Shown here: piece by piece, positions 1-15,900 of the stretch
How positions within the stretch are numbered: position 1 is the first letter of the stretch
Layout of the letters: each line of letters starts with the position of its first letter
NCBI GenBank assembly: GCA_021229015.1
Contig: CM037781.1
Span: forward strand, 70,764,173-70,828,172
DNA: 64,000 nt
Direction: 5' to 3'
Origin: Solen grandis
Taxonomy: Eukaryota; Mollusca; Bivalvia; Adapedonta; Solenidae
Notes under the pieces: model-generated
What the model was told of the DNA's origin: nothing
Databases searched by the model: none
The model's input: the letters and a program-made list of their open reading frames with translations, nothing else
Position numbers and translations under genes: made by a program

Positions 1-858
1 GGAAGGGGCCTTAAAACAATATTTTGGAATAAAAATTGTCATTTTCTTTATAACCAATTTGCTTAAAGGAACCATTTCATTTATGGAGCTGAGTTATATG
101 AACAATCTTAGTTATATGAACAATCTTGATTAGGGCTAACATCAGTCCTGTTCCAAGGTATTTTCAGATCTGGCCCATAGTTTTGGAGAAGAACTTTCAA
201 ATTTTCACACTTTACACATTTAAGGAAATCTAGCCACATTCCAAGCAGCCATGCTTTTTTACAGATCAGAATTATTTGAACAACTTGGTAGAGGGTTAGT
301 AAAGGAACAATTTGTGCCAATATATACTGAAATTAACAGTCAGCGGTCAGAAACACAGCCAGTTTTGTGGGTTTGTTTGGCATTAGGTGAAGCTTGAATA
401 AAATTAAAACCAATTCATCTCAAAGATCTAAATCAATATTTGTTGATCTATTCCGGTAGTCATTTTCAATTGAAAACTAAAATTTCATAAACTTGCTACA
501 CTTGATATTTCTCATTTAAAAGTAATTTTGACAGAATCCTTCTTTTTTTTTAAATCTTTTTGGTATTAAATCTGTTTGCCCACCATCATCATATCTGATA
601 ATATACTTTCAGAGTAGGTTTGGCACTGTGTCACTAGCATAAAACCAGAACAGACTGCAAGAAAATACAAACTTACGAGGAACTTGAAGTCTGGTCAGGT
701 TTAATACACACTGCTTGCTACAATACAGTGTTTTAAAGATCTGGTACCACTGTAGAATCTCTGAAGATAGTCATTGCATTCAATCTTTACTGGCTTTTTT
801 TTTTTATATAACATATCATAATGAAGAATGGTTTATCTAAACAAAAAGTTCACATTAC
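1..858. other. BTAF1 intron, no exon seen
   Basis: No reading frame here resembles the missing BTAF1 C-terminus. Bases about 140-290 resemble the core repeat ('gatctggcccatagttttgg') of the elements at 9.3 and 39.0 kb, so the intron holds a degraded element. Confidence 0.5.
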
Positions 859-936
859 CTGTTAACAATATCATGTCTGGCACCTGCTGGTACACCGCCG
901 TCCAGCCTCAGGTAAGTAACACTGGACATCTGTTGT
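859..936 (-). CDS. BTAF1: BTAF1 exon (last visible, toward motif V)
   Basis: 78-bp exon, too short to stand out as an ORF. It reads QQMSSVTYLRLDGGVPAGAR then HDIVNR, matching the conserved YLRLDG segment; its first base completes the Lys codon of the preceding exon. TTGCAG acceptor, GTAATG donor. The next exon (motifs V/VI) must lie beyond base 1. Confidence 0.95.
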
Positions 937-3900
937 CTGCAATACACACAGTACATGTCCTTTTTGTAGTAGTATTTATACTTAAATACCGTCTTACTAC
1001 AATTTTATGGGGGGGGGGGGTTTCTACGAAATTTTGAAGACAATCTCCCTTATCAAGCTAGAAGAATGAAAACAATGCTTTCATAGAATCAAGTATTTAA
1101 TTGCTTAAAAAAGTCTATATATAAGCTTAAATATAATAAGATATATAGATATTTAAATTTGTATTTCCTAAAAAATTTGTTTCCATTTCTTTTTTTTTAG
1201 AGTGAATTATTTATTAAATCAGTAAAGCCACAACATTGTTATTTAAGCTGAGATTTAAACTGAGATACAAAGGGAATTTTTTCCCAATTTGTTTTAGAAC
1301 AGTGACACACATAACCCATTGTCATGACACTTTCATTCTCGTATAAAAATTGCTTTGCATGAGTATCAGCGGTAGGTACATCAACTTCTCAATTTAATCA
1401 ATTTCTGCTATGGGTGTGATGCTCAGCTACACTGTGTATCAATATATGTGCCACCTCAACTCTGATAGTAAAAAGTATAAAACGTTAGTTTATTGTGTTC
1501 AACGTCCCATCAATAGTATTTCAGTCATTTGGAGACTACTAGCAAATAAACAAGAGCTGTCCGAAAGACAGCATGCTCGACTATTCGGGTATTTGATAGT
1601 GACGCAATACCATTGTATTAAAGCGGTATTAAAATAATTTATGTGACTCAATTTAGCAGCATGTTCTCTTTAATTTTCTATAAATATTTAATAATTATTA
1701 TTAACTTAATTAATTAAATTTAATTAATTAAATTTATTAAAATTTTGGTTCTGCAGGTTTGGTTCATGTCTGGGATGACTTTTGTGAAGTTTAAATCCAA
1801 TACACCAAGGGGTTACTGAGTAATGACATTAATTTAGTTGCAAAAAACTTTAACCAAAAATGTTAACGCAAATTTCTAAGTCGAAAAAGGCCCATGATTT
1901 AAGTAAAATTCTAGCAAGAGTTGTTCATCTTGGTTCTGCAGGTCCATTTCATGTTTAGGAAGACTTGTATGAAGTTTAAATCCAATACACCGAGTGCTTA
2001 CTGAGTAATAATATTAACTTAGTTGCAGAAAAACTTTAACCAAAAATGTTAACGCAAATTTCTAAGTCGAAAAAGGCCCATAATTTGAGTAAAATTCTAG
2101 CAAGATTTGTTCATCTTGATTCTGCAGGTCCATTTCATGTTTAGGAAGACTTGTGTGAAGTTTAAATCCAATACACCAAGTGCTTAATGAGTAATATTAA
2201 CTGAGTTGCAGAAAAACTTTAACCAAAAATGTTAACGCAAATTTCTAAGTCGAAAAAGGCCCATAATTTGAGTAAAATTCTAGCAAGTGTTGTTCATCTT
2301 GGTTCTGCAGGTCCATTTCATGCCTAGGAAGACTTGTGTGAAGTTTAAATCCAATACACCAAGGGGTTACTGAGTAATGACATTAATTTAGTTGCAAAAA
2401 ACTTTAACCAAAAATGTTAACGCAAATTTCTAAGTCGAAAAAGGCCCATAATTTAAGTAAAATTCTAGCAAGAGTTGTCCATCTTGGTTCTGCAGGTTGG
2501 TTTCATGCTTAGGAAGACTTGTGTAAAGTTTAAATCCAATACACCAAGTGGTTACAGAGTTATGATATTAACTTAGTTGCAGAAAAACTTTAACCAAAAA
2601 TGTTAACGCAAAGTTGAAAAAGACCCATAATTTGAGTAAAATTCAATCAAGAGTTGTCCCTCTTGGTTCTCTAGGTTTGTTTTGTGCCTAGAAAGACTTG
2701 TGTGAAGATTGATTGCAATACACCTACTGGTTTCTTAGATATGACTGCCAACGCCGACGCCAACACCGACGCTGGGGCGAGTAGAATAGCTCTCATATTC
2801 TCCGAATAGTCGAGCTAAAAATCACACATCCCAAAAACTACATATCTCTAAAGCACTCATCTCATAAATCACACATCTCCTAAAAATCCCATACCTCACA
2901 AATCACCCATATAATCAAGTCATATACCTCATAAATCACTCATATCATAAATCACATACCTAACAAATCACACATCTCATAAATATTTCATCACTAATCT
3001 CATGAATTTTACACCATTAGGTAACATTCATAGCTGTGATGTAAGACCAACAAGATATAGATGATTGCAGAATATAAGATACATAAAAGCTACAATTGTA
3101 ATGACATACTTGAGCAAGTCTTTCTCCACAATGTCCAGCATACTCTTCAGTTGGCAGAAAAGTAGGACACGGTGTTGGTTGACCACAGGTGTGTCGGTCA
3201 CACCCCCGCTCCCACCTTCCTCCACTCCTATACCACAGTCTAGCAGTAACTGTCTGCAATGTAACAACATTAAGTTTTATGAATAAAACATAAATATCAA
3301 TTTATAAGAAAATGTCTTCAGTGATATACTGTACATAAAACAAGAGGGCCACAGTGGCCCTAAATCATTGTTCTGAATGCCTTCACCCTAAACAATGCAA
3401 TACAAGTCAACTGAGACCCCAAAACAGCTATCAGATTCAAGATTTGCATGGCCATCTGACTTTGGTTATAGCCCCACCCTTGGAAGGCTAATTTTTTTCT
3501 TGAAATCAATCTGTTTCAGAAATTTCTTATAGAAGCTATTATTTTATAGGTAATTAACTTGGCCAAATTACACTGAATTTTGATCAGTACTTTCAGAGAA
3601 GAAAGATTACAAAGAATATGTGAGGAAACGAGTACACCAGCTAGGAGCATTGTTACATAAGGAACAATCAATATTCAGGTTATCTTTCTGCAACAAGGAA
3701 TTAAATTCTGACCATCTGTTTCAAGGATGTTAAATAGGGAAACTAGCAGACCCATGGGAGCCTCATCATTCAATGGATCAGCTTTTCAGAAATGTCATTT
3801 ATAGCAAAATGTTGATAACCCAAGATGAATGATGGATGATCACAACAGAGAAAGGTAAGAGAGGAGGAATAATTGAAATGTGAGACAGAATATTTTAAAA

Positions 3901-6900
3901 TTACTTGCAGTTGATTTCAAAGGATAGCAAACTAAATGACAGGCATTTAAATGATTGAATAATCACAGGATGATACAATGTTTTCTGACCAATTTATGAA
4001 AAATGTAGAAATCAGCTGCTAACCTTAATGCTGTTAATTTGGGAGCATGTGTGAGGTCATGCAGGGAAGAGTTCTGGGCCTTCAGCATGGCCATGACTTC
4101 TGTATATTTGGGGTGGTTCTGATTAAGTACCAGCGCTGGGTGGTTACACACCTTCCGCAGGTACTGCAGGGCCTGAAAAAAAGAAACAGTGCATATCACA
4201 CCTGTTTGATAATATCATTATAAGGCAATGTCCTGTAAAACTTGTAAGTTGCCAACTGAACTGTGGTCAGTCTGCCTTATGCTGTCAGCATTTAGATTCT
4301 GAAAGAAATACCAGTAACTTTCAACTCATGGCCTCTATGTAGTACCTATCTGAGCTTAACAGTCATTTCTCCCATTCCATTATTGGTGACTTGAGTCAGA
4401 TATGACAGTAATCATGTTTTGAAGATATTAATTATCTTGATTCACATTTTCTTTTTTTTCCCACTATTTCTGTAAGTATTAGACCTTAATGTTTGTTGAA
4501 ATGGTTATATTTTGTTTACAAATTTTATGCAAATATGGAAAATAAATAATTAATAAATAGTAAATAACAACAGTACACAGTTCTCTCTGTCATGGTTACA
4601 CGGTGCAAATTAATCAAGTTATAACATGGCATAATACAACTGATCAGCTGGAAGGCTTTTAATATCAGTTAAAAATCTTACTTGGAACACATGGGTTGTA
4701 CCCTTCTTGCTAGTCTCTGTGTTTTTCCCTGTCTGTACACATTCTTCCACCCCTCGCTGGGCCTGGGACTTGGCAAAATCTTCATACAGTTTCACCTGGG
4801 GACAGGGAACAGATACAGCGGTTTAACAAGTGTTGTATACACCCATGTATCAAACACAGCACTGTGGTGAAGACATCAAATACAATTCTCAATCACTTGA
4901 GTCTATATCTCAGACCCAGACCGAAGAAATGCAAAATTTTAAAGTGATAATGCATACAATCCTTCAATGTATTAATAAACAAGTATATTATCACAAAATA
5001 CCAACCCAGTTTGCCAAGAAAATGTCAAGAACTGTAACGCCCAAGCTACTGAAACTTTGTGACTATTGGTAGTTATTCAATTTGATAACTGGTCCACATC
5101 TGCCAGGTTAGAGTGTGGAGACTGTCAATTCTGTATTTTTTTTGTCAAAGGCTAACCCTGTAGTGGATTGGACTTACTTGCTAGTTTGGTAATTCAATCT
5201 TTACATGCATTTTCATTATTTTAAACTAATGAAGGTATAACCACACTTCTGGTATTTTCCAAACAGTCAATCATATTCCTAAAGGTCCTTTAACAAGTTA
5301 ACAACATTCCCAATCTCTGACAAGCAAACATGTTGAAAATATTCTCAGCAGAAAACCTACCTGTAGGGTACTGAGATCACAATAATAATCCTGGATGATT
5401 TTAGGAGGTAGATCTTGTAAAACGTCTTCTTTCAACCTTCGCAGGATGAACGGCAAGACTTGGCGATGCAGAGTCTCCATGGCTAATGCACCTGAAATTA
5501 TAATACATTACACAGTACATGATACATTTGTCCACCATATTAAGTTTGAAAATAAGAGCATCACAGTTCACTGAAAAGATCATTTTTTTATTTCTGTATT
5601 GAAATGTCATACCCTAGGTTCTCCCTTGTTAAATAAAGGCACTCATTAAATGTTATGTTGTAAAAGTTTTTTGTTCATTTTTTAATTTCATTCATAAATA
5701 ATTGAATATAATTTAATATTAAGTTTGAGCTTCTGATTAATCTGATTAATGTAATATATTTTTGAAAATAATTCCCATCAATAAAATTACTTTCAAACAA
5801 TCAATTAAACTTAGTTTGCACCTGCTTCTTGTTCTTTTGATGAGCTTTTTGCTTCCCTACTGGCAAGGATTGGTTTCCCGTATCTGGCCTGGAACTGTTT
5901 CTCAGTACCCAGAAAACCAGGAACCAGGAAGTCAAATAGAGACCAAAGGTCAAGGACATTGTTTTGGATAGGTGTACCAGACAGAATAAGTCTGTGGTTA
6001 CAGTTTAACTGCTTCACAGCCTTTGAGATCTGAAACAGAAACATGTTACTGCATACAGGATACCCCCATGTTTTACATTATTGTTTTTACAGCTGGTAGG
6101 AACCAGCAATCTTATCAAAACTGTTGCAAAATTTTACCCAGCTTGTGAATTGTTGATATTTATTTTTTCCCACCAAAAAATACACACATAATTTACAGCA
6201 AAAAATAATGCAGCCACTGGTAATCAAGCTTTTTGGCCTGTAAACTGGTTTTCATACAGAATATCACATGGAAAAATCTTCCCTGAATTTTTGGATATGA
6301 CCCAAAAAGTATTTCATCATGTAAATAGAGAAAATTCTGTCCATTCAAAATATCTATCATCATGTATATTTTCAAAGAAATATCTATCACTATAAATACG
6401 TAACATGATGTGGGAAAATCAACGACAACACGTTTGAAAAATTTATTATTGTTATTATTTTAATGTTTTGGCTAACGCCTTCATCAGGATAACAATAAAA
6501 ATATATAACATAAACAACGGAAAAGACGTCACCATGATTAACATGACATCATAAAAGCAGGAAAATGCAGACTTTACATGTACTATTTTGAATGTCAAAA
6601 CTGAAATAGGTTCTCTTTCAGATATGAAATACATTCATTTCCTATAGCTAATTATAATACATATACGTAACATGATTATACATTTATTACCCATTACAAA
6701 CTATGCTTATGTATTTGTGACTGATAAAGTATTGAACGAAAAAAAACACACCAATTTAAACAATAACCATGTATTTGAAAGTATGACTATGAATTCAAAG
6801 ATATATTGACAAGTTCCATAAAATAGATTATAAGAAATCTATAAATTTGAAAATCAACTCATTGTGACCAAAATGCTTCCTCTGTCTTTCATGATCAAAA

Positions 6901-9900
6901 TACACCTACCTTTGTTTTGCCATTTTTAATGATGTGACCCTCATCAAGTACACAGTAGTTCCAGCTTAGATTGCTGAAAATGATATAATGAACAAATATT
7001 GTAAAGAGAGATAGCAACCATAAGACATGATATGTAATCCCTTGTCCTTGAATCCTAACCAGTCTTGGATGGAACCCATAACCACCTGATCTAGAAGAGG
7101 ACACAAGAGCCAAACAGTCCTCAAACTACCCTTACATACTAAGTGCAAAGTAAGGAAGATCTACCAATGCTATATTTAACAACTTATTTTAACATGTCAG
7201 GGCCGGGATCAGCCTACCATCTCCTGGATATAGAATGGATGCTCTGACCACTTGGGTCATCGGGACAGGTACTTCATCTGATTGTATTTCCTTTGTGTTT
7301 CCAAACTCCATGCAGCTGTTACCTCCCCATACAGTGCCACCACAATTAAAAGTTGACAGTATTTAGTTGTTTTTTCTTTTTTTCAATTTCTTTTTTATTT
7401 TACTATGAGTGATATATTAGTATATTTTCTTAAACATTATTTTACGCCTTGTGGTAAGAAAATAAGCATCATTAAAAAATATTGTATTCTTTCCATGTAT
7501 GTATAAATAATAAACCTCTGCATATTGTAAGCTACAATCATCATGTGACATTTGTGACAACAGAGATTCTTTTGCTAAGTGAATGTGCAAGGGAGATTAC
7601 TGCATGGAGTTTGTCTGCTTCACTTGCCAAAACTCACTCACCTGAAGAATTCTATATCATTCCTCACCACATCATAGGACGCTACTATGAGATTATGCTT
7701 CTGTACTTTCTTCTGTAACCTGTTAGAATAGTATAAGATCATTAGGGTAAAACTCCTTTATCATACACAACTTTCTATGAAAGACATATAAATGTTGCAT
7801 GGAACACATGTGTTAACTGCTGAAAGCCTGGCAAAAAAAGTGTGACAAACAGACATATGACGGAGGAGATATTCATATACAGCAGGTGACACGAAAAGTA
7901 AATAATTAGTTGAACATAGATATCTAAATCTGACTCAGTTGAAGGAAAGTAAACACATACATGTGAATGACCTAAAATAATCATTTCTGATTCCAGTGAA
8001 GCATACCAGTAAATAAACTAGAATTATTTCTCTAGAAGATTAATACCACTAATGTGACCTCAATAAGAATTCAACTTATCCAGTAGGTCAAAATGAGGAA
8101 ATGACAGGTCCAAATATTTCAACAACAGTACCTTGCAATAAGTAATATACTGAATCTTAAACCTAATTCAGTAAGGAGCACATTCCAGCTTTCTTGTTTT
8201 ACAATGAGTATTAAAGCTGACATAAACAATTAACTTACTGATCATGATTTTTAGTAAAATTTGAAGTACAGTTGAGACTCGTTATGTCGACATCGTGAGT
8301 CTTGACATTTAGTATATCTCGATATACTTTGAAAGTTCCAACTTTTTTCTCTATTAAAATATATATAACATCAATTCTTATCTCAACATTTTGTATCTCG
8401 ACGTATTTCTTTGGTCCCAATGGGTAAATTCTCACCTGAAACTATCTGTTTATCTTGACACGTGCTGACATACTCACGGACGTGCGAATATTCGGTATTT
8501 TCGCAGTAAATTTTCACACTTTGGTAGATTATGTCCCCCAACATTCGCAATCAGTGTCAATTACAACATTAAAATGTTGCAAATTGTAATGTTTGGAAAT
8601 GAACAAATTAATGCTAATACAATCATACTCGCGTAACTAAATCATATAAAGTGTGAACTGGTGATCTAACGTTAATGCTTTCTGGCAGTGTTAGCATTGA
8701 ATATACCATAAGAAACATGCATCATCAACTTCAACAAAACTCAATTAAGGCTATAACATAGAAGACAAGATTTTTGTTAGGCATATAGGGCCTTTATAGA
8801 CAAATTACATCAAATAAATGTGCATTTCATGAACATGTAAATTCATATGTTGACATACTCATATCTTGACATAAAAATGATTTCCTAAATGTAGAGATAA
8901 CGAGTTTCTAGTGTATTTATGTACATGTATATTTAATAGGGAAACAACAAGTCAAGTCAGGACTAGACCTGTTATGATGCAACATGACAATGCTTCATTC
9001 ATGGCAAACTTTGCTAAAACTTGCTTGGAGATAAATATAGCAAGAGTGTACCTGAGCCTGTCTGCTGGGGTCCCAGCATACATGAGGGGGTTTAGATACT
9101 GAGGCTCAACAAACTTGTTCACCTCATACACCCAGTGTCCTATCAGGGTGGGCGGACATACCACAATGGACGGCAGCGGCATACAGTCAGGGCTTTTTGT
9201 CTCCTGCAAGGAAAACAGCCACTCTCAATCATATTTTGCGTCTGAAATTCCTTCAACCATAACCAATTCAGTTAGGGCAAGCTAACTGTGAAAGGAAAGT
9301 TCATGTGAAATAGTTTCACCAAACTTTGGACGTAAAAAAAACAAGAGGGCCATAGAGGCCCTAAATCGCTCACCTGAGTTTAGGGTTACCCAAGGAACAT
9401 CTGTACTAAAACATTTTGAAATCTGGCCAGTAGTTTTGAAGGAGATGATTTTAAAGTTTTCATTTTTTTTTCTTTTCATTGCCATTGCAACCAGAGTTCT
9501 ACATGGATCAAGTTTATTTTAGCCACTTTTGTGAAGGTTCACCCAAGGATCATCCTTGCCAAGTTTAATCAAATTCTGTCCAGCAGTTTCAGAGGAGATG
9601 TTTAAAGCAAAGAGTTGACAACAGACAGCACAAGGCACACAAAGATGGACGCCAGACGCAGGGTGATCACAAAAGCTCACCTTGAGCACATAGTGCTCAG
9701 GTAAGCTAAAAAAAGACAATTGATGACTACCTGTAGTTTTACATTAAATAAATATCTTGTTGCATTTACTTCAATACTATAAAAATTTTCATGGACTAAT
9801 TTTCCTTGATTTCCTTGAATAGCTTTTAGCCCCACAAATTCATTAATTAAGAAGACCACAGATTTATGAATATATACCAATGAACTTGCCTTAGATAAAA

Positions 9901-12900
9901 TTACAACAAAATCTGATATCAAACAAAACAAATGAGTGTACAGAATCTCTCACAAAAACAAATTCAAACTGAAGTAGCGGCCCACCTTGTACTTCTGCTC
10001 CCGCCTGTAGTGGTCAGTGGAGATGATACAGATGGACTGAAGGGTCTTCCCCAGCCCCATATCGTCACACAGCACTCCGTGGAGCTTGTACTTGTTTAGG
10101 AAACCCAGCCAGTTCACACCGTCCTGCTCACACATGGTTTTGTATGTACAATTTAGATGCATTATTACATCCTATTATAACACGAAAGCAAATAAAACTA
10201 AAATTAATACTGAAAGTGATTAATACCTCTTAATCCCACCTTGTCTTTCATGTTACGTCAGTGTAGGAGGTGATGAACATTATTCCTATATAGCACCCCA
10301 CCCCCACTTCACCATGTGAAACGGGGTAAAAAAAATAGTCAAATGAACATTTAGCAAGCAGTATGCTAGGGAAAATTATATGCTTTTCACCAACAGAACT
10401 CCTTACACCTTTACCACATAAATATTTATGTATAATTTCAAATGTATGACTTGATGAAATTTTATTTACTGAACTGAATGGTATGTGAAACAATGTATTT
10501 TCATTTGCAATGCCGACTGTGAACAAAATTTTATTAACAAACAGAGGAGACCCTGATCTTAAACCTTGGAAGGAGCAGCCTGATCTGTGTCTGCTTTTTT
10601 TGCCAATACATCAAAATAATTAAGAAACTGAAATTCATTTGAAAAAATGTTCACTGAAACACATGTGTCACCATCTAAAGCGTGACAAAAAAGTGTGATG
10701 GACAGACGGACGGACAGCAGGTGACACAAAAAAGATGCCATAAAAATGTAACAAGACAAACCTGCTGGTATTTCCTGAGTTCAGCCTTGATAGGAACATC
10801 AACCTGATAGTTCTCAAGCTTGCTGCTGTCCATCAGCTGCTCCAGAAACACCCGCTCTCTCTTCTTGTCTTCCACCAAGCTTTGTTTCATGTCTGGAGGG
10901 TTCGGCACACCCGCCTGTATAAAGAAGGTTTCAAACTTAATGTGCATTCAAACAAATACAACAACAAACTTAATGCACATTTAATCTAAGCAGTCATTTA
11001 AATTAAGGCAACTAAAGATTCTAAAAATATAAGCGAAGAAAAAATAAAGAAGTCCGAAAGTTGTCTTCTCAATGTATTTTTTTTCTTTCAGATAATTAAT
11101 TCATTTCTAACTTTTGGAATGTTTGTTTATGAAACCTATGCATATTTAGGACCATGTAATAGTTGAAAATGTGTAAATTTATGACTGCAAAGAATGGCTC
11201 TTTTTAAACTTTGCACACAATTAATCAAGACAAGAGAGACTTGGCCAGTGGGACAAACCTCCAGGGGAAGAAGTCTGATCAAGGTGGCAAAGCAGTGAGT
11301 GGCCACTGTCCGGACATCCACATGCTGGTCAGTCATGCGTCCCAGCACCGGCACAATCAGCAGCACAATGTATGGAATAATGTCCATATGTAGTCTCTCC
11401 AATATATCTGAGGGTCACCAGTTAAGGGCAAGCAACATTACTGTCATACATACTCATCTATATGCAATTAAGCTCTTATCATGTTCGTTCTTATCTGCTA
11501 TTAAATGATTGCTTCCAATTTCTGTTTTCAGCCATAGATCTTTTACAGTTAATTAACTGTATTCTTCCATCTGAATAATGATCATCCTTCATGAACATTT
11601 TCTTTCTCTTACGTCCAATAACGTAAAGTAATTCTTTTTCTTTGACAATGAAATGTGTATAATAGACAGATTTGTGTCCTAAAAATTATAACCTGGATCC
11701 ATGCACCGGAAAACATGAGGTTCACTATATTAATAAATTCTGTTGGAATAATATTGGTATTCATGGACAAAATTACATGAAATCAACAAATGTTAATCTC
11801 CCATGAAAAATTATTACTGTACACAGTGTGGATCCATTGCTATACTCCCCATTATAATGGTAATGTCTGTGGTTCAAACCTTGGACCCCAAAGTCATTAT
11901 CTTATTAACCCTTTACCTCATGAATATTCATGTACAAATGTATGACTTAATGAATATTTTATTTGTTGAACATAAAACAATGGATTTTTCTTTGCCATGC
12001 AGATTGTGTAGAATCTGAGCAACAATATTGTATAAGCAAATAGAGAAGACCTTGAAGCTGTCTGATATGGGTCTGCTCTGTTTGCCAATTTGTCAAAATG
12101 AGTCTGTAAGAAGTATCGGGTTAATGTTGTCATATGATTACTAGCTGTCCAATACCACTAGGTCTGGACTCCAAAACAGCATTATAATGGATTTGTACCA
12201 TCCTACATTAACATTATCAACAGAAGGATACTGGCCAATGCCTCAGAGGAGCCCTGTCTCTGTACCTCGTCCTCCGATGCATTTAACATAGGCATTACAT
12301 GCTCAATAAAGTACCCCATCACCTGTAGCGAGGACAGTGTGGCCAACATGCCCAGACACCTGGCTGCCAGGTGACGTACACCTGTGTACTGACTCCGCAG
12401 GTAACACCGCAGACATGGCAGATAGTTCAGAACCTGTAAGAGTTCAACAATGTTCAGCTTTGACATCTATGAAAAATAGATTTTATATCTAGAGCACACA
12501 TGGAACTATCACTTCAGGTGATTAATACCCCCACATCCCACCTTGTCTTCATTTAATGCAACACACACACAAATTAGCTCTGTATCCAAAATAATCAATC
12601 CATAAAATGTAACAATTTATGATTATTGGAGAAAGAAAAAAATAGTAAGTTTTAGACGATAACTTTTTATGAAGACTAAACGCATTGAAATTGCAATTAT
12701 TCATAAAAGTACAACATTTTCAAGGAATGGTGTACCACAATAACATCTTGCCTGATACAGTGGATGACATAGGTACAATCCTCACAAAATGAGACGACAT
12801 TTATACCTTTTCCACCAGTGTTGTGTCCAGGGACGGCCCTATAGACTCCAAAACCTGCAGACTGTTGATGACTTCCTGGGCTTCGGCCTCAGACATATCA

Positions 12901-15900
12901 CATGGTAAATCTAAAACAGGAGGATACTTGATACATCTGTACTAGATCCTATTGCATTGGTATAACAACAGCCTATCCTGATATAGGCCAGTCACTTGGT
13001 AAAGCTTATGGTAATTACTCTTGAAACAAAAGACAGAAGCGTTCTCTGGAACATATGTGTCACCTGCTAAAGCATGATGGAAAAAGTGAAAAAAACTGAC
13101 AGACTAACGGGGGGCCATCTAACGGTAAACAGAACAAAAGAGAACAATAGACTTCATTTTGTAACAATAGAATAAGGAGACATGGTCCTTTAAACAACGT
13201 AAGTAAATAACAAGAGGGCCAAGATGGCCCTTGATCGCTCACCTGAGAAAGATGATTGCTTAAGAAATAAAGATGCTACAGTGTAAAAGTGAAATCTGGC
13301 TTTTTTTATGGTGAAAAGGGCATAACTCCTATATTAATAGTCAATATCGTTATAATCGAACTCAATTGAGACATTATGGTCATAAGCATTGTCATAAAGT
13401 TTGAAGATGATTGCCCCAAAGATGAAGATGCTAGAGTGTAAACAAAGTGAAATCTGGCATTTTTTTTATATTAAAAGGGGCTTAACTCCTGACCTAATTG
13501 ACGATCTCAGCCATAATCGAACTCAATTGAGACATTATGGTCATAAGCATTGTCATAAAGTTTGAAGATGATTGCTCAAAAGATGAAGATGCTAGAGTGT
13601 AAACAAAGTGAAATATGGCATTTTTTTTATATTAAAAGGGGCTTAACTCCTGACCTAATCAACCGATCTCAGCCATAATCAAACTCAATCGAGACATTAT
13701 GGTCATAAGCATTGCCATAAAGTTTGAAGATGATTGCTCAAAAGATGAAGATGCTAGAGTGTAAACAAAGTGAAATATGGCATTTTTTAATATAAAGGGG
13801 GTTAACTCCTGACCTAATCGACCGATCTCAGCCATAATCAAACTCAATCGAGACCTTATGGTCATAAGCATTGCCATAAAGTTTGAAGATGATTGCTCAA
13901 AAGATGAAGATGCTAGAGTGTAAACAACGTGAAATATGGCATTTTTGGAATATTAAAAGGGGCATAACTCCTGACCTAATTGATGGATCTCAGCCATAAC
14001 CGAACTCAATCGAGACATTATGGTCATAAGCATTGTCTTAAAATTTGAAGAGGATTGCTTAAGAAATAAAGGTGATAAACACTTAAAATTGTTGACGCCG
14101 CACGACGCACAACGGACGCTCACGGGATCACAATAGCTCACCCTGAGCTTTGCTCAGGTGAGCTAACAAAAGAAATGGCCCCTAACTCCAATCTGGCCAC
14201 ATGGATGGACAGACAGACAACAAAAAAGTGATCTCTATGTGTCACCTCTGCTTACAACAGGTGACACAAAAATGAGGTGTATGCAAGTCTGGATCCTGGC
14301 TCAATAATCTCTCTTGAGACTGAGGTGGGAACCAGGTTAGCGGTAAACTGTTTTCACTTGTTGTTTTTTTTTGCAGTTTAACTGTATGCCCCACCTTCCA
14401 CATTCATAGCTGGGTCAACTGCTCACAAACAGTATCACAATCAAAGCCATGTGTTCTTTTGTGTAACAAGGTCAACTATTGATGACCCTTTATCCCAGTG
14501 TTGCTATTGTATCATCTGTAAGTCAATTTGAATACATTTGTAAAAACTTGAAAGGGTGGGTCATTGCCTATTGGAAGTGGACTTCTGGCAAACTCAAGCA
14601 AACATTTTAAGGTAATCCATCCATCATTTAAGATGTGATCATGATCCATCAAGTGATTATGGGAATTTATAATAAATGCAAGCCTTTATAAACTAAGAGC
14701 AAATAGCCTAGAACTCCAAGTCAAAAGATGCTTGCATCTGCACTGAAGCCATTTTTAAGGAAATGAAGGACCATGATCATAAATTAATGCTGAATGGATT
14801 ACCTAAAGTAAACTAGCTATATTTCACAGTCACTGTAATCTACCTTTCTCCTGTTTCTGAAGGTGCTTGGTGACTGTGTCCCAAAGGGCAGGCATCTCTG
14901 TCACCAACCGTGGCCCAAAGTCTGAAGTCACAGTACAAAGGGCCAGCTCTCCACCTCTACGTTGAACACAAAAGGCCTTCTGTCAAAATACAAAAAGTAA
15001 TTTCAAAATTCATCAAGGAATGTCAGAGCTATACAGGATACAAAAAAAAGACCCAATTTTTGACCTTTGAACTGTAAGTGTGATCCTGACCTTGGAGCTG
15101 CAGATCAGGGGATTGCATGCAACACATCGTCTGATGATGGGGAACATTTCTGCCAAGTAATTTCAAAATCCATCAAGAAATGTCAGAGTTATGGAGTGGA
15201 AACTGAAAAATAGACCCCATTTTTGACCTTGAACTCTAGTGTGACCTTGACCTGAACCCACAGACCTGGGGATTGGGTGGACACATCGCCTCGTGATGGT
15301 GAACATTTCTGCCAAGTATATTAGAAATCCATCAAGGAATGTCAGAGTTATGGAGCGGAAATGAAAATTAGACCCAATTTTTGACCTTTGAAATCTAAGT
15401 GTGACCTTGACCTTGAAGCCACAGAGCTGAGGATAGCGTGCAACACATTGTCTCATGATGGTGAACATTTCTTCTGAGTACTTTAAAAATCCATCCAGGA
15501 AATCACAGAGTTATGGAGCAGAAACGAAATCTGGACGGACAGACGGATGGACGGACGGACGGTTCAATTACTGCCCACCTTCTGGGGCATAAAAAATTAA
15601 ACAAAAATGTGAATGAATAAAACCATGTTCCAACAATATGATTATATATGAACTTGGACCCAAAATATAGCATTATAATGGAGCGGCACTTGTTTTGACT
15701 TATATAATATAAGAAGAATCAACAAGATCACGCTAAAAATTTCAGTTCTTTGGAAATTATGAGGTATTACTGCCTGAATGGGCAAGGCTGTGAAGTACTT
15801 TTTTCTGATCTGGCCATGGAGTCAAGTGGGGAAGTCTTCAATCCTAACCTACCTGTGAATCATCTTGCCCTGTATCCTGGGTAACTGCCACTCCATTCTT

